This document shows, piece after piece, positions 9,946-24,900 of a stretch of 45,266 bases of DNA. The stretch's first letter is position 1, and each line of letters starts with the position of its first letter. Where the stretch lies: positions 23,207 to 68,472 of the forward strand of contig NMRA01000791.1 of NCBI GenBank assembly GCA_002633005.1, written 5' to 3'. Source of the DNA: Phoronis australis (lineage: Eukaryota; Phoronida; Phoronidae). The notes below the pieces were generated by a model. It saw only the letters and a list, made by a program, of their open reading frames with translations. It made no database searches and was not told the origin of the DNA. Position numbers and translations under genes: made by a program.

Positions 9946-12900
9946 GTAAGTTTTCAATGTATTTCGTAAATTAAAACAAAACCGGCCTCCGCAATCGTCT
10001 GCTTGCACACGTCACAAATAGCACTAAGGAATACTTAATGTTTAAGCGTGACCGATGAACTGTTTTGGAAATTCGAAGTTTCTACATTGTTGTATGCTGT
10101 CAATAACTAGCAGACGGCATTCTATGTGCTTGTCTTCGTAGACGTTATTTCCACAGGAAGATTTGCACAGATTCGAGGTTGTCTCCAGAAGTTAGCCCCT
10201 TAGCGGCTCGATTCCTCTTGACATGTGACATGCACCAACTTACGCTTTCTCTTGGTATAACCGTGCTTGTTGAAGTGCTCAAGGCAAAGAAACACCTTTA
10301 AAAGACGTTTCTATCTTAAACTAAAACAATCCGGAACGTTATTGTACATAATTTGTGTTTTTTAGAAAATTCCACATACCATTTCGTCTTTCACTCACTT
10401 CTTTACAGCCTTCATTCATTAAATTTGCGATTGCTTCAGATTGGGACATTAGTCACCTTCAAATTAGGCTTACATGTATGTATTCATCAACGTAAAAATA
10501 ACCTAAAGCGTTATCTTTCATATTTCTATTTTAAAAAAGGTATATTCCAATGGGTCTCTTCCTTATTTTTAATTGCGAATGTTTCAGATTGGGACAGTCA
10601 TACATGAAATTGGTCACGCTATCGGCCGATGGCACGAGCAGAGTCGCGAAGATCGAGGAGCCTTTGTAGATTTCAACATTGACACTTCGGGAGATGCTTC
10701 GCAGTATTGGGTTAGCTCTGGGGAATATAGAGGACGTTCCTTCGTACCTTACGACTATACCAGCATAATGCATTATGGTTCAAGGGTACGGTTATAGATC
10801 TTGCACTGCTTATACGATCATGTACGAAAAGTGGTGTGCGAAAATTGTTGAGTGGATATACTATTAATTAAAATATACAGAGTCAACTATATTCATTACG
10901 ACGTGCTATAAGACATGGTTTTACACGAATCGCCTTTCCGGGTTTATATAAGTTTTCACTTGTTCATCTTTACCAGTTGTTGCAGAAGATCATGATCTCT
11001 CATTTGGAACTTTACTTATTGCATTAATACATCACAAATGATATGTGTATTCTTGTATCAACGTCATGTTGCTTTGTGACATAATGTTCAATGTTCTCTG
11101 CAGGGTTTTGCAATAATAAACGAAGACGCCATGCAGGCCCTAGACGCAGATTTAACTTTCTTAATGAACGGCGCCGGATTATTGTCGTATTACGACCAGA
11201 AAGTTCTAAACCTAGCCTATAATTGTTCCCGTAAGTATAACTCGACCAAAACAATCAAGTCTATCTGCTGTCTTAATTAATGTGATCCCTTCCTCGCCGA
11301 ATTGCTGTCGAAACGATTACAAAAATTGTTTTGCGTCGTGAAAAAAATACTGGCTGTCAACTTCAATTTAGCGCGATTAAGAATGATTCCATATAAAAAC
11401 CATATGAAAATGAAAAATCACTATATACTCTAAAATTCATACAGAGCTAATACTGTGTGCATGTGTTGGGATGCTGGCCAAAAGTATACTGCTGCACTAT
11501 TTGCACTCAATGACCTTTGGTTACCGAGATATGATTTATTTGCCTACAAGGTCATATTTTGAATTTTTTCATGTCAGTAAAACTGCATTTTTTGAATGGC
11601 AAAAAATCAGACTTTGACAACTGGTGACAAGGTTTGACATCGATGGTCATAAAGACTCATGTAAGATTAGCAAGGAAATGTAATTTGCAACTCATAGGTA
11701 CAATTAAATTTCCAGCAGGGGAGAAAACTCCGAGACCACATTTCAGGCCAGCCACAAGTGGCAAGATGTTGCTTAACCTGCCTGCTATATCGGAATATAT
11801 TTGAAGTTGAAATTCTCTGTGTATACACTTCTAAGATTGAACTTTGATAATTGTTTGTAAAAAACTTGTCTCTAAATATTTAGTGCTAAACGTGGCCGTC
11901 GAATTTTTGTGATGTGGCCTTACTCTGACTGACAAGAGAATTGAGGCTACTCTTTTAGTTTAGAGATATCACCTAAAATATATGATCAAATATCAACAAT
12001 GCAATATCACAAATATTTAAATTTCACTTTTGAGACCCCAATTTTCTTAAACACTGCATGCTTTGTTTAACTTTACCAATACCACTTTAGGGTTTGAGAT
12101 TACATGCACTTCCTGCCACTACAAAGAAAATGGAGGAATTTTCTTCTTGTACATTCGGTCAATTTTCGTTAAATAAGTGCGATCGCGGAGGAAATGTGGC
12201 CTTAATTAGCTGTGTTAAAGACGTCAGAAGTCATCTGAGGTCGTGCAAAGTGCCACAGAAGTTTGAAATTATATCGGAATTACAGCTGATTCTTGCCAGA
12301 GCGAGAGCTAGGAGGTTGGACTGGCAAACCAATGGAAATGCGTCGTTATATACTTTACACATCGACATGAGTTTGGAGTTGGCTTTAGACAAAAATTGAC
12401 GTGTTGTATCCAGAACACACAGCATATTGTCAGAGGGATAAACCAGGAACAAGCAAAACAGTATCTGATGTCATCTCTCACCCCACACCATGTTTTGGTT
12501 GTAATGGTTTTTGCAATGAAGTTCATACCCATCAGTTTCCGTGAAGCACAGTCCGACTGGTTTGGAAAAAGATTCTCATGGCACTTGGCGGCTTGTATAA
12601 CAAAGAATTGCGAAAGCCATCAGGTAAAAATAAATCCTCAATTAGTATTCAAGGTGTTACAAAGTAATTCTCAGATGTGACCAATATTAAATAGAAAGCC
12701 AGTGATGAACAATGTTGTTGCCTTTACATCTTTTTAGTATATTGGTTTACTGTAACAGTACAAGATACAGGGAGTGTACACTTAATATCTAGTCTTTTTC
12801 TTGCCATTTCCCAACAAAAGCTTGACAGTGATGCATTGTTTGTCTCTTAGTAGATTTTGCACAAAAACCTTCATTTTAGCCATTTTTTACTTATAGATGA

Positions 12901-15900
12901 TTTTCATATCTTTGTGAAGGGGGAAATTTCCGCCCTCCCTAGAAATGTTTTGAAGGCGCTACTGACTAACCGTGTTGAGACAAACCATGTTTGATGTTGA
13001 GTGGTGTGATTGCATTTTAGGTGGTAATAAGATGTACTAAGGTAGTTCTTTAAACTAGCTGACCTATTTGAGTTACATAATTGTTGTATTTCAGGTACAT
13101 ACTTATATCCAACGACGTTTAAAATGCAGTCGACCTGAAACATGCGTTAGAGTCTAGAGGTGGTGTCAAAGGCTGTTATGTGTCAGCCTGTAGTGTAAAT
13201 GTCCCAAAGGTCCTTCCCGAGAACAGTATCCCATGGATAAGTTTGGTGACAAACTTCGAGTATTCCACCGATGGCATTCGAGCATGGAATGCCTATAGAG
13301 TAGTGGAGGGAAAACTTGTCATCAACAATTCATGTAAACTGTTGCCTCTGAAAAGTCTTGACCTTGCAACAATCGAGTGTTTTACAACTCCAAAGGTTGA
13401 GTCGGGGCTGGTATCCCGTGAACGTCATACGAAGTTCACATGCACACACTATGGGTGCTCGAAATATTTTCCTACTAATGCTGACCTAAATGAGCACTTG
13501 GGTGTTGGTGCTCATTCATCATCCCTCCAGAACGAGACTCAGTTCGACCACATTTTAAGACAATCTGAGATGTTATCTACTACCACAGCTGTATCATCAC
13601 CTGTGTTGTCTTCCGTTTACGTTGTTGATCAAGTCGCCGCAGGATTGGGCCCTGAAAAGTACTAGGAAAGCGGTCTGGTTCTCTGAGAAGGTAAAGACTT
13701 AGCCCAGTGATGCATTTTCTGAAGGTGAACAGTCAGGCAGAAAAGAACAACCAGCTGAGGTTATAAAGATGATGCGAGAAGCCAGGAATAAGCAAGGAAA
13801 AGTTTCTCCTCCGAAGAGTGGCTGTCGGAGCAGCAGATTGCTGGATTTTTCTCCCGTATGGTTGCCGCGTCTCGAATCGGAAATATTCAGAATACTGAAG
13901 ATGCTGATGATGCTGCTGCCCACCAATTTGCCTCAATGAATGAGTTGGAGCTTGAAGTTATGAATGAGTTATCATCATAAACTGTAGGAAATGATGAACA
14001 TGTTTTAGTTGTTGTCTATTCTTATGATATTGTCAGATTTGGTCATCATTATCGTAGCTAGTAGGGAACTGGGGACCACCCTGGGCGAAATTGGGGAACA
14101 TAAAAAATGACGCAAATTAGGAGCTTCCATGGGGGAGAGATTTGAGTGGTGACCGTTTGGGGAAAATAATCCAAGAAAACTGATGGTCAACATTGAAATC
14201 TTCTGTCACTTTTTACTAGCGTTTTTATGTTCAGTTTGAGACTCGTAAAGCATACTTTTTTACATGATTGATTCTATTGAAGATTTTTAAAGGAGAGATT
14301 ACATAGTTTTGAGAAACGTCTATCTTAGACATGTGTATTGAGCAAAATAGAAGGAATTTGTGTTTCAGTAGCTCTTGTTTTCTTCAAACAAAATGCAGTT
14401 TTTTTGAAGTGCTGTAGAAATGCATCATACGCTAAACCTAACATACCTTCAAGAAAGTGTGGTTTTGAGTTCGGAACGGAATTAACATATTGTGAAACTT
14501 TTAGCTAGTAAGTTGCAACAACACACAATTGCCTAAATACTGGTTTGGAAAGTCGTTATCTTGGAAATCACTGAAAGTATCATGTTTTCAATCGTAAATA
14601 TTCGTACCTATTATTTTTTCTGAAATTGCAAATTCCATTGGCGCACTGCCACCATGCTCGGCCGCTTTTGTGTAGTACAAGAAGCACTGCGTGACATTTT
14701 GTATGTCCAATAACAAGACACTTCTGCTCGTATCCACCGTCCTCTTTTCACTTGTGATCTCAAAGATCTTGATTAGTTTTAGTATGAACTTTGCTAATAG
14801 TTTGAGAGGAATTTTTCAAGCGCATATACAGGATTTGCCCAGGAGGTCTGAAAATGGACCAGCATGCACTACAGGCAGTGCGTGGGATTCTTAGTCAATT
14901 ACGGTGTTTGAAAACTGCCCAAACAATGGGTAATGGGCACCCTTAATAAGAATAAAACCTGCTTCTCTGAAGTATGAGATGGTGATGGGTTATATTATTA
15001 ACTCATAAGTACATTAAAATTGACTTTTTTGATTTCTGTAATCCTATAACAATTTTTTTATTTTTGCATCAGCAAAACTGAAAATACGCGAAGAAAAAAT
15101 CTCTCATACAGCTTCCCATGATCTCCTTCGTTACTGATGTAGCAAAACGAATGATATTTGTTCTATTTGGCATCTTGGTCGATAGATAATTGCACAATCG
15201 AGTAGCGCCTCCCACAGTCTTTTAATCAAACTTACAGTCACATATTTGCAGAAAAGTGTGTGAGTTATGTAAAAAACTGACTGCACAAAAACTATGAAAG
15301 AGACAAGATTTTTTATTCTTGCGTTGGGCTGAACAAAGACAGCAGTAACAGATAGAAGTTAACTCATGTTCCAAAAGAATCCGATATAGATTTGGGTGAG
15401 TGATAAAAATGCGTAAAAATGGCCTTAATAATAAGCAGTGAAAATGATATTTATGTAGGCTAAAATGGGAGGACATAGAAAAACAATAAATTCATTCTAA
15501 CAAGTTTTTCTCTTGTATGTTATTCTTTCTTCTTTCTGCTACATAGTTTTTTTTCAATAGCGTGAAGCGATTATGTGCTGTTGCTGACAAAAATTCAACT
15601 ACTTCCATGTGCTGTTATTTTGCTATTTTTCATAAAAAGTACAAAGTGGTCGTATAATGGGTTAAAAAACTCGGAAACTCTTAAGAATTCAGGCTCAGGT
15701 TTCTTTTGACAAGGCCATCTGACGTGTTAAGTTTCAAAAAAAAATGGTGATTTGCATATATAGCCCACCATCTGGTTTTTATATGGAATCGCTCTTAATT
15801 CTTGATAGTCATTCGACGTAAATTGATCTAATACATGATATTTTCGAGTGCTTGGAACTTCCGATTAAAGACATTGGCGCTTTACCCATTATATGATTTA

Positions 15901-18900
15901 GTGAAAATTCGCGTGGTTTGGTTGCAATCAGAACTGTAAATGTAATAATTACCGAGAATTTCTCAGTTATCACATTTGCGGTTGAGATTGGCAACATTTT
16001 TATAACGACGTGAGGTAATATGGTCACCTCTTAAAGCTCAATATTCTATTCAGTTTTAAGAAATTAAAAAAAAACAAAACAATAAACCACTCTATTCAGA
16101 TTAGGACTCTGATTAATTGCTTTTCACTGACACGCTTTTCTAAAAGAGAAGCCTTTATTATTATTGGAAATGATATCTCATTAAATATGAATTACAACCG
16201 CCCTTTGTCTGACAGAGATGTGAGGAGACCGTTCCAAGAAACTGACTTAAGTTCATTATTTAAGTATAACATTTGTCTCAAGTTGTAAACTTGAAACTTT
16301 CACATCCGGTAAGTTAGTCTTAGTCAAAACAAAACTTAAGTCAAAAAGTTAAGTTAAACTTGAGTTCTCTTTCTTGAAATAGACTTAGACAATTTAAAGT
16401 TTTAACTTAAAATTGGCAGAAATTTAAGATTTTTCTTAGTTAAGTCAGTTTTCTTTGAACGGGCCTCAAGAATGTAATAGACAATTTGAACATTTAAAAA
16501 GCTTTTGGGTCTGATGAAATTTCAAATAAAATGATGGAGTCGGGTGATATTTTTGACTTTCTTGTCAGTTATACGAACTCATGTTACCCTACCGGTATGT
16601 TACTATCTGTAAGGTTGTAACCTATTGTTGTAATAATCCCTAAGAGCTCTAATTATGATGCATTGGTTCCGTTAAATTTCAAGGTCATGAGCATGCAAAC
16701 TTTCATCGGCAAGGTTTATTCTAGTTTGTTATGCCCAATCTAGTAAGTCGCTAGTGGATGAGCAAACTGGTTTAGAAAAAAATCAATCCTGTCAGGACCA
16801 AAAGTTTGTTTTATCATCCATTATAACAAACCGACTAAAATTAAAGAAAAGCAGATTTTCGTGACTTATTGACTTTCAAAAGGCTCTCGACTGGATGAAA
16901 ACAGACTGTCTCTTGAAACTGCTTGACAAACAAGTTGTTGAGAATCTCTATTTTGCGTTTAAGGCTCTCCTCGCGAACATGTGTGCGTGTATTCGCATAG
17001 ACAGTATTAACTCCGTTACCAATAGTTCGTCCCACGAAATGAAAACATAGAGTCGAAGATGCAAGTGAGATAAAGGTTCGTCGACTCAACTCGAACCAAG
17101 ACCCTGGACTGACTTTCCAGTGACGCGATCATTCCTTCTATGGGGTCTTCCACTTTTACTACACTTAAGTTCACACCAGATGGCGAGGACTAGTCCGTGT
17201 GTTACAGTGTTTGTAATAAATAGTGTACATCCGAAGTTACGTTTTGTTTTTCTGTGTTCTAAAAGGTGGCCACGTTTTTTATTTTTAGTAAACATTGATG
17301 TCTGTATACTTTAAGGTGGTTGTTCCATCAGAAGCTGTGAAAATGAAGGATTTGTGACGAAACAGTGTAGGTGCAAGTGTCCGCCGTTTGTCGGAGGATT
17401 AAGATGTGAACGTGTGACTACAGGTTGGTACACTGAGAACAAGTGCTATAAAGTATATTTGGCAGCTCTGAGGCCAGGGTATAATCGCCAGATTCAAACT
17501 TAATTTTTGTCATACTTAGTACGAGCTAAACATGAATATCTATAATTGTGTGCTTTAGAATATCAAGTTCAGGCAGACTTAGTGTTTAATCCAAATTTGC
17601 ACATGTTTACCCAAAACATTAAAGCTATAAGTTCGAGTCTCAATTCGAAAATAAACTCGAGTTCGCAGCTGGAGTTTAAAGGTAATCCAGTTCTATATTC
17701 TGATCACACCATACTCGTAAACAATCCTCTTTAGTTCAGAACTGTCGAAATAGCTTGGAGTTTGAGCTCGGAGATCTATAATTACACTTCAAACGTTATT
17801 TCTTTTAGAAAGAGCATGGTCCTTTATTTTCGGTTAAATTCTGCATGAGTTTGGCTTCATTACACCAATCGAAATTAACGTAACTGCAAATGTAACGTAA
17901 AACGTAAATAGAAAATCAAATAATCACACACAAATGAGAGTGTTTCTATACTTTAGTTTGATTACTTGAATGAAATTCGGACAACACTCCAAAATTCAAA
18001 CCACTGAGATGCAATTTCTGCCCATGCCAGATCTCCTTAGATAAGAGACATAATATCGTTTTATTCCCCAATCGTATAACTTTCGAAAACACCTTTGCGA
18101 AACGAATCTTCAAACGAGGAAATTCTTGCTCAGAGCCTGTACTTGCGGCAACCACCGTGGATAGAGTTTCATTTTCACTTTTGTTGTTTTAAAATTACTA
18201 GAATAATGACAATTTACCATTTTGTACTGCCCCGGCAGTCGTCACTCTTTGTTAAATTTCGGGTATTAAACGGGTAAATGCACTCGGGCGACGCTGGGCT
18301 TACACATATGATTAAGTTCCAAGTCAACCGTTAGCGACGCTTCCTATGATATGCACTACATGTATGCGTTCTGGATGCAGCTTCAAGGTTGGAAGACTGG
18401 TCAAATATTCCACTCCATAACATTAGTGAAGAGCCAAAGTGAGTTTTTCATAGCTAGAAAACTTATCAAAGATGTTTTGACGGGATTTGCCATGTTGCTA
18501 TCAATTCACTAAATGTCGTTCCAAAGTTGAATATTTCGGAGCAAACGGTTTTGTTTTGCTTCCGAAACGTTGCGTCTCGTGACGATTAGCAAAGAGAGGA
18601 ACATGGGAAAACACCAGTTGTTCATATCTTCACACGCGTTGAGGTACTGAGTGTGCTTAAGCTAATTTTGGAAAAGTCTCTCCCTATTGTCTTACAAAAT
18701 AATCTGACAAACGCGTACAGAACTACATGTAGCCAGTTACTAGTAAAAACAAAAAGTGAAACAAAACAAGAACGGAAACATGTATCATACTGTAGATTGC
18801 AATTGCATTTTTCATTCACCATTAGACAAAAATTATGAATACAAAATATAGCAGAGACACAAAAATTACGACACTTGAGCTTAGTTTGTTTGAACTCCTT

Positions 18901-21900
18901 GGGGAGAAGGCCCAGCCGAAAGAAAGTATAGTCAGATGAGTCCTTGTATTAAGATTCGCTCAATAACCTCATCTGACAGCAACCATTTTGCAATTCAGTC
19001 ATTTTTTCAATTCGAAATGTTCGTTCATCTTAATCACGCTGAGTAAGCCTAATAACTCAAGGTAACGCTTCTAAAGTCTAATTTAACATATAAAAACGAA
19101 ACACACACATTTCTACAGGCATGCCAGAGTTCACAAAAGGTCTATTTTATGCATGTATCCCTTTTTGTGTCACATGACGTCGTATGGAGTTAGCAAGCTA
19201 TTGTTTAACTTGCGAGATCCTTGCGACGCTATCAATGTTGTCCTTTGTTGAGTCTTTGTTGGAAAAAGCAATGCAGGTCGCACGAATATCGTACCTTGGG
19301 CGTACATCGGCCGGTTACCGATAAATGCTTACCATTATCTTTATTATAAGAAAACAAAGTGAAAAATGGATACGCCTATTTACCGATATCTATGCGACGA
19401 GCTTGCGACTTAGTTTCCCTTGGGAATCGTTTGACGACTGCACTGCAGTGGGAGTTCCTTATTGAAAGCACATAACTTCACCCTTTGTATCTGGGCAAAG
19501 AAAATATGACCGACGAAAACATTCCGTGTGTATCGCGTGTTCTCAGAGGTGATCACTCAGACTTGATTTCACAAAAAATGGTTGATTCCAATTCCCATAT
19601 TATATAATGTTCTCAGACATCTCTTGGTCCCGGGCGCAGATTTCTGAAATTGATGTCATCAATGTGGTTGAATCTTAACTCTTACCATACGTGTTTATGT
19701 TTTTTAAACTGTTTGACTGTTTGGAATTGAAACTAGACAAGATTTACCCATTTGAAAAAGATTTTATATTTTCTAGTCGTCTATGTAAATCACGCAAAAT
19801 GCAAGGTCAATCCAGATTTCTCCATGTACCAAATGATCCGAAACACCACAAGTATTTTTAATCTCAAACTTCCCTTAATGTCTGGAAATGTGAGGCTACG
19901 AAGAGTTCCGAAAGCCATTAGAAGTGAATCACCTAATCGCACCGCTTTTCTCGCGATCGTTGTATGCCTACAGTACGCGTCCATGTTGGCTTGGCGTTGA
20001 CATTTGCCGTGCCTCTCTTGTCACATGAGGTCCCTGTAAATGAACTCACAACGTCGTTAGCCTGACCAGAAGCTCTTTTTAGTGGTGAGCAATAGTTAAT
20101 GAAAGACGATGAATGAATAGTTATACGCATGTTGTCAACGGCGTTCAAGGTGAGGTCACTGGCATTTGAATGGCGATGTTTTAGATTTTTTCGGCGACAC
20201 CGGTTAAATGTTTCTGCGGTTATTGTTAGAAAATGCAAGGTTTCGTGGGTTCGTGACTTCTTTGTATTAATTACCATATATAACATGCAGCATACTGGTG
20301 ACGAGGAATTCTGAACAGGGACCCATAACACTTTGCACCCACAGGTGTTTGTGAAGGCAAGAGAACTACATGTAGCGCTAATGCAACCCAGTCATCCCCG
20401 CAGCTTACAATGTCGCCTATTAGACTGCCAAAACCCAGCGCTATGTCCATTTTATGGTAAATCTTACACGAGTGGAAAGTTCTAAAAGTTTGAAATATTT
20501 TCGTAGGATGTGGTACGGTAGTAAATGTTCGAGACAATGTTGTCATCAAGTCACCGGGATATGACCGAGGCTCCTATCAAAACGGACTCAAGTGTGCATG
20601 GGTTGTGAAAGTAAGCTAAGTACTTACCTTTAATCTTATTTCTTATAAATGTGTTATATTTATAGTGTGGGTTTTCATCAGAAACTGAATTCTTATTAAT
20701 AAGAAGTCCAGGAAGTCCTTTTCGAGCACATAGGGGGAATTGTGCCTCATGATAAACGGTCTGTTACAATGAAATGCCATCGCGAGAAAATGAAGGACCG
20801 CTGACAAGCATTTGGTATTCATTTCACATGTATTTGTAACAGAAGCATGTTTTCCAGAGCCCACCAAAGACTATAATGAAGTTGGAGTTTCTCGACTTTA
20901 ACGTAGAGGACGATCTTGCAAATTCTCTTTGCAAAGATAGCTTGGAAGTGCGACACCTTGGTATGGGAATGTCGGGATTAAGGTAAAGCAAAAGGAGAGG
21001 ATTGGTGTCACCCACCCAAGAAGTTATTAGGTGTTTGCAAATGAGTTATGGCAGAAAGCCTGTGTGTTTGTTACAATAAAAATAGTTCGAAGGAATCAAT
21101 CCCAATGGATGGTTTCGGTTGGTATCTACTGTACGAGACACAGGTAATCACACAAAATACATGGACCATTTTCCCGTCAAGAAGGCTAATTCTGTCAACT
21201 GCAAACATTACAATTCATCTTTGATCAAATACAGACCATTTGTTTGAGATGATAGGTCTATTTTGTATCTGAGACAGATAGTAGCTTAAACATTTTTGTC
21301 GAAACCAAACTAAATTCCGTTGTCAAGTAAAAGTAAATAAAGTTGAATCGATATGACATATTTATGCATAATGTTAGCTTTGAAAAATTAAGCGTGGGTG
21401 TTGACCGTAGGTCTTCTTTTCAGAGGGTCCTTTAGGTAGTCATTAAATTGAAATGTTCGCTCTTCCGCGGTTTCTGTTCTCCAAGTCCGTATGTCTTGTA
21501 GTCCGAAGATGCCGTTGCAAGCTCTCAAGAAACATTCCGCGGACCAAAGCGTTTTGGGACCATTAATTTTGTTAGTACATTCTGTGGGTATAAAAGGTTT
21601 CGTGAAATCTGCAGATTGCTTGCGCAATCCGGCGGGATTTTTTATTAATAGCGGCAGTGCATTTTCTGCTAGTTGCATAAAGGTTTTGTCTGCCATGAAT
21701 TTGGATTTTTAACGAATGTTTGTAAGGTCGACAAGTCAGTAAGTTTTATGTCACACAGATATACTTTATTTTGATCAACAAATGTTAGATGCCACACATT
21801 TCTTCCACTGCAGGTTGTGTGGGGACCAAATGCGTCGCAAATTTGAGACTCGTTACAACAGTCTGTTGTTGATTTTCCGGTCGAACAGTAACAATGGACG

Positions 21901-24900
21901 CAAAGGTTTTAAACTCAAGGTTAAAGTTGAGTCCGAGACCGGTAAGTAGCACAGAATCCTTTGAACATATAAATTAAACAAAACACAATATGCTATGCTC
22001 ATGAGTGTGCAGGGTTCAAAGTCTGAATGAAGCAACGCCGGTAGACACACACTCAACATGCGAATCTGACTATAACCGACAGCGCTGCGCTCGCCGACAT
22101 AAAGGCCCAAGCAAGTATACAAGATGGTGGATAGATGACTTTTAAAGGTTCCTGTTACCGTCTTACTTTATTGCGGCAGCATGAAAAAACTCAAACTCGC
22201 ATACTACAAAAGATCCAAACGTCGACTTTAGGTCGTCACGAGCATACTGTACGTTTGAAGTTAAATCCTAGCGTCATTTTAGTTATTCGTGTTAGTGATT
22301 AATAGCAAAACAAATGGAATTTTGCAACTGTTTTCATTCATCTAGCATAGTGAGTTATTTAATTGACTTCACCAGTTCAGCAATCTCAACAGGCTCAGAC
22401 ATGGGAGTAGCCTGTAGTCCGGAAGTCGTCATCTAGAACCAATCTGCCTCCCGTTCAGTATCGCTAGGACCTCGCTAAAAAGCAAGACTTTGCGAGATTA
22501 CGTGAGATATTGCCGTGCATTTTAAATGAGAACACGTGACTTTGACTAGGTTTTAGCTAGGTCCTAGCGTAGGTCCTAGCGTCTACTGAACGCGGCGCCT
22601 AGTCTATTAACCGATTGACCCGGCGGAACCGGCGAAGTCAATCAAGTGTACCCAATGTATGATCTCCAGTTCAAGTCACGCACTTATTTTTACTACTTAA
22701 ATGTCACTAAAACTAAAAACATGACGAATTAACCTCGCGCTGATGCAGGTACATGTACGTACAGTACGAGCCATTTTCATTGGCTTAAGCTCAATACTAC
22801 GTAAGGATAACTCATGTGAACAAATTTTGTCTTAGAAGCAGCAGACTAACCGAGTACGGTTTTCAAATAAAAACGGTGCAGGCAAAGTGGTAAAGGGTTC
22901 AGTTTGTCCAATCCAAATTACTACTACCATATGCATGCATTTTTTCATTGTCGATGTTACATAACTAAGGAATATTGCTGTTCACAGCACATCTTTAAGT
23001 CAAAAAATCATTATGACGCACTTTTCTGTAATTCTACACATTTTAAAAAACATGTCACAACTTTTCACTCATCAATTATCAGATGAATCCTCGTCAAAAA
23101 CAAAATAACCCTCTACCACCTCCTACGAGGATCTGTAAGACTCAAGTGAAAATCTTAGTTTCATGACAAAGCTTTTACACTTCGCAGTACAATGTGTAAA
23201 ATGCATAGGATCACTTTGAGTGCAGTAATTACTTATATCTTGGAAACAATGCATTGTTTTCAATTATTTTCTGACGAGTGCCAGTTCACTAGATTCGAGC
23301 CTGTGTGACGATGTCATATTTTCCATCATCTCATTGATCCTGCATCCTTGCATGTTTCAGATTGTCGATCCAATCCTTGTCAAAATGGAGGCGAATGCAA
23401 AACCAACGAAATTGGTATGGCTTACTGTAAGTGTGGCAAGAGAATGTCGGGTCGTTGGTGCGAAAGAGGTAGGTTGTTGCTAGGAGAGTTAGTTAACACT
23501 TCTGCTTGCGCCAACGAAAGCTTCGTGCCCACACGTCGGTCGCAGTAACTTCCACAGACCACTTGGATGCTCACAAGCTCAGAAGAAAATTGGGACAGAA
23601 TATCCCTCTTGTTGCATGATCTAGCATCAGTTTTAAAGCTATGCACGTGGAAAATCAGCGTGAAATTAAAAAAATAAAAAACTATATCCAGGCAATTTCA
23701 TTGTAACACAATCCTCTTATTCATTTTGTACATCACTTGTTGGGTTCAGAGCAAGTTAAATATATAAAAAATGTGTATACAGCTTTGCTGCCGTGGTGCT
23801 TTACAATCAACAACGCTATTAATCGAAACTAACGAACGGATACTCGAGGGAATGCCGCATGATTGACGTCTGTTGTAATGCATGTAAGAAAAAATATACC
23901 TGGGCGTACTGCTAGAAGTGTGGAAGGATCTAATCCAACCTGACAAAGTACTCCTATCATCAACGATAATATACATGTCTTTAACTAGATTCATCTGGAC
24001 GTCCGATATACAGTATGAGTAAACATTCCATGCTTTGCATCCACAGATCAATTGAAACAATTACCAGAAATTATCGTCTTCTTAGATATCATGCCTGAAG
24101 CCTTCATCAGTCTGATGTCGTGCCGCTAGATGTCTCTAGGTGTAATACAGGGTTGTACATACGGCTGAGTCTGTAAGCACCATCGTCTCTGTTCACAGGA
24201 ATACACTGCTGTAAAATGCAGACGGCTTATTCCTGCATAATCATTAGGTTCTGTGTCGACAAAAAGTGGCACCAGACCAATATATTACATGATTTAGCTG
24301 AACAGCTTGATTTGTGACTGTAGATTTGTGGAACTTGTTTAAGAATTCTTTTTTGGAGCTCTTGTAAATGACTTTTTCATAAATGTTTTCTTCGTCCTGC
24401 ATCTGTTTCTTTAGTTTGTAGCTACAAATTTTCACTGTCAGTGTCTTGAACATGAAAGAGCTCTTGTAGGAGCCACATAGAATACGGTATACCTTCCACT
24501 GGTGCCTTTCTTAGAACGTCTAAGCTGGATCGGTTCTCGTCTAGTTTAATTGTTGAAACCGGTTTTGTGGCATTCGCGATGTCAAGTTTTCAAAAAGTGT
24601 TCCCGAGGGCCTCTTATATGCCTTCGACATACGTGGTTAGTACTGTTCCTCTGTGCTGGCCTTTACGAGTAGGCTTACGAGGTTCAGAAATAAATTTTCT
24701 TCCTGGGAGGAGATATCGCCACCGTTGTTAATTGACCTATCGCCAGGATTATGACGGACGGCTTAATTGACCAATCAGAACGCAGCATTCTTGGCACACC
24801 TTCGTCTGCGTTTCCAAGCCGCTTTTTTACCCGACAAACCACACGTAGTCGAGTAAAATTTACTTTAGTCTATAGCTCATGAAATTGTCCGCTAAGAATG

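Noticed and set aside
20343-20456. Cys-bearing exon candidate ([16 protein letters not shown]) between EGF 1 and CUB
   Set aside because: The acceptor and donor are plausible, but no frame is compatible with the phase-1 ends on both sides, and the known exons already join in frame without it.
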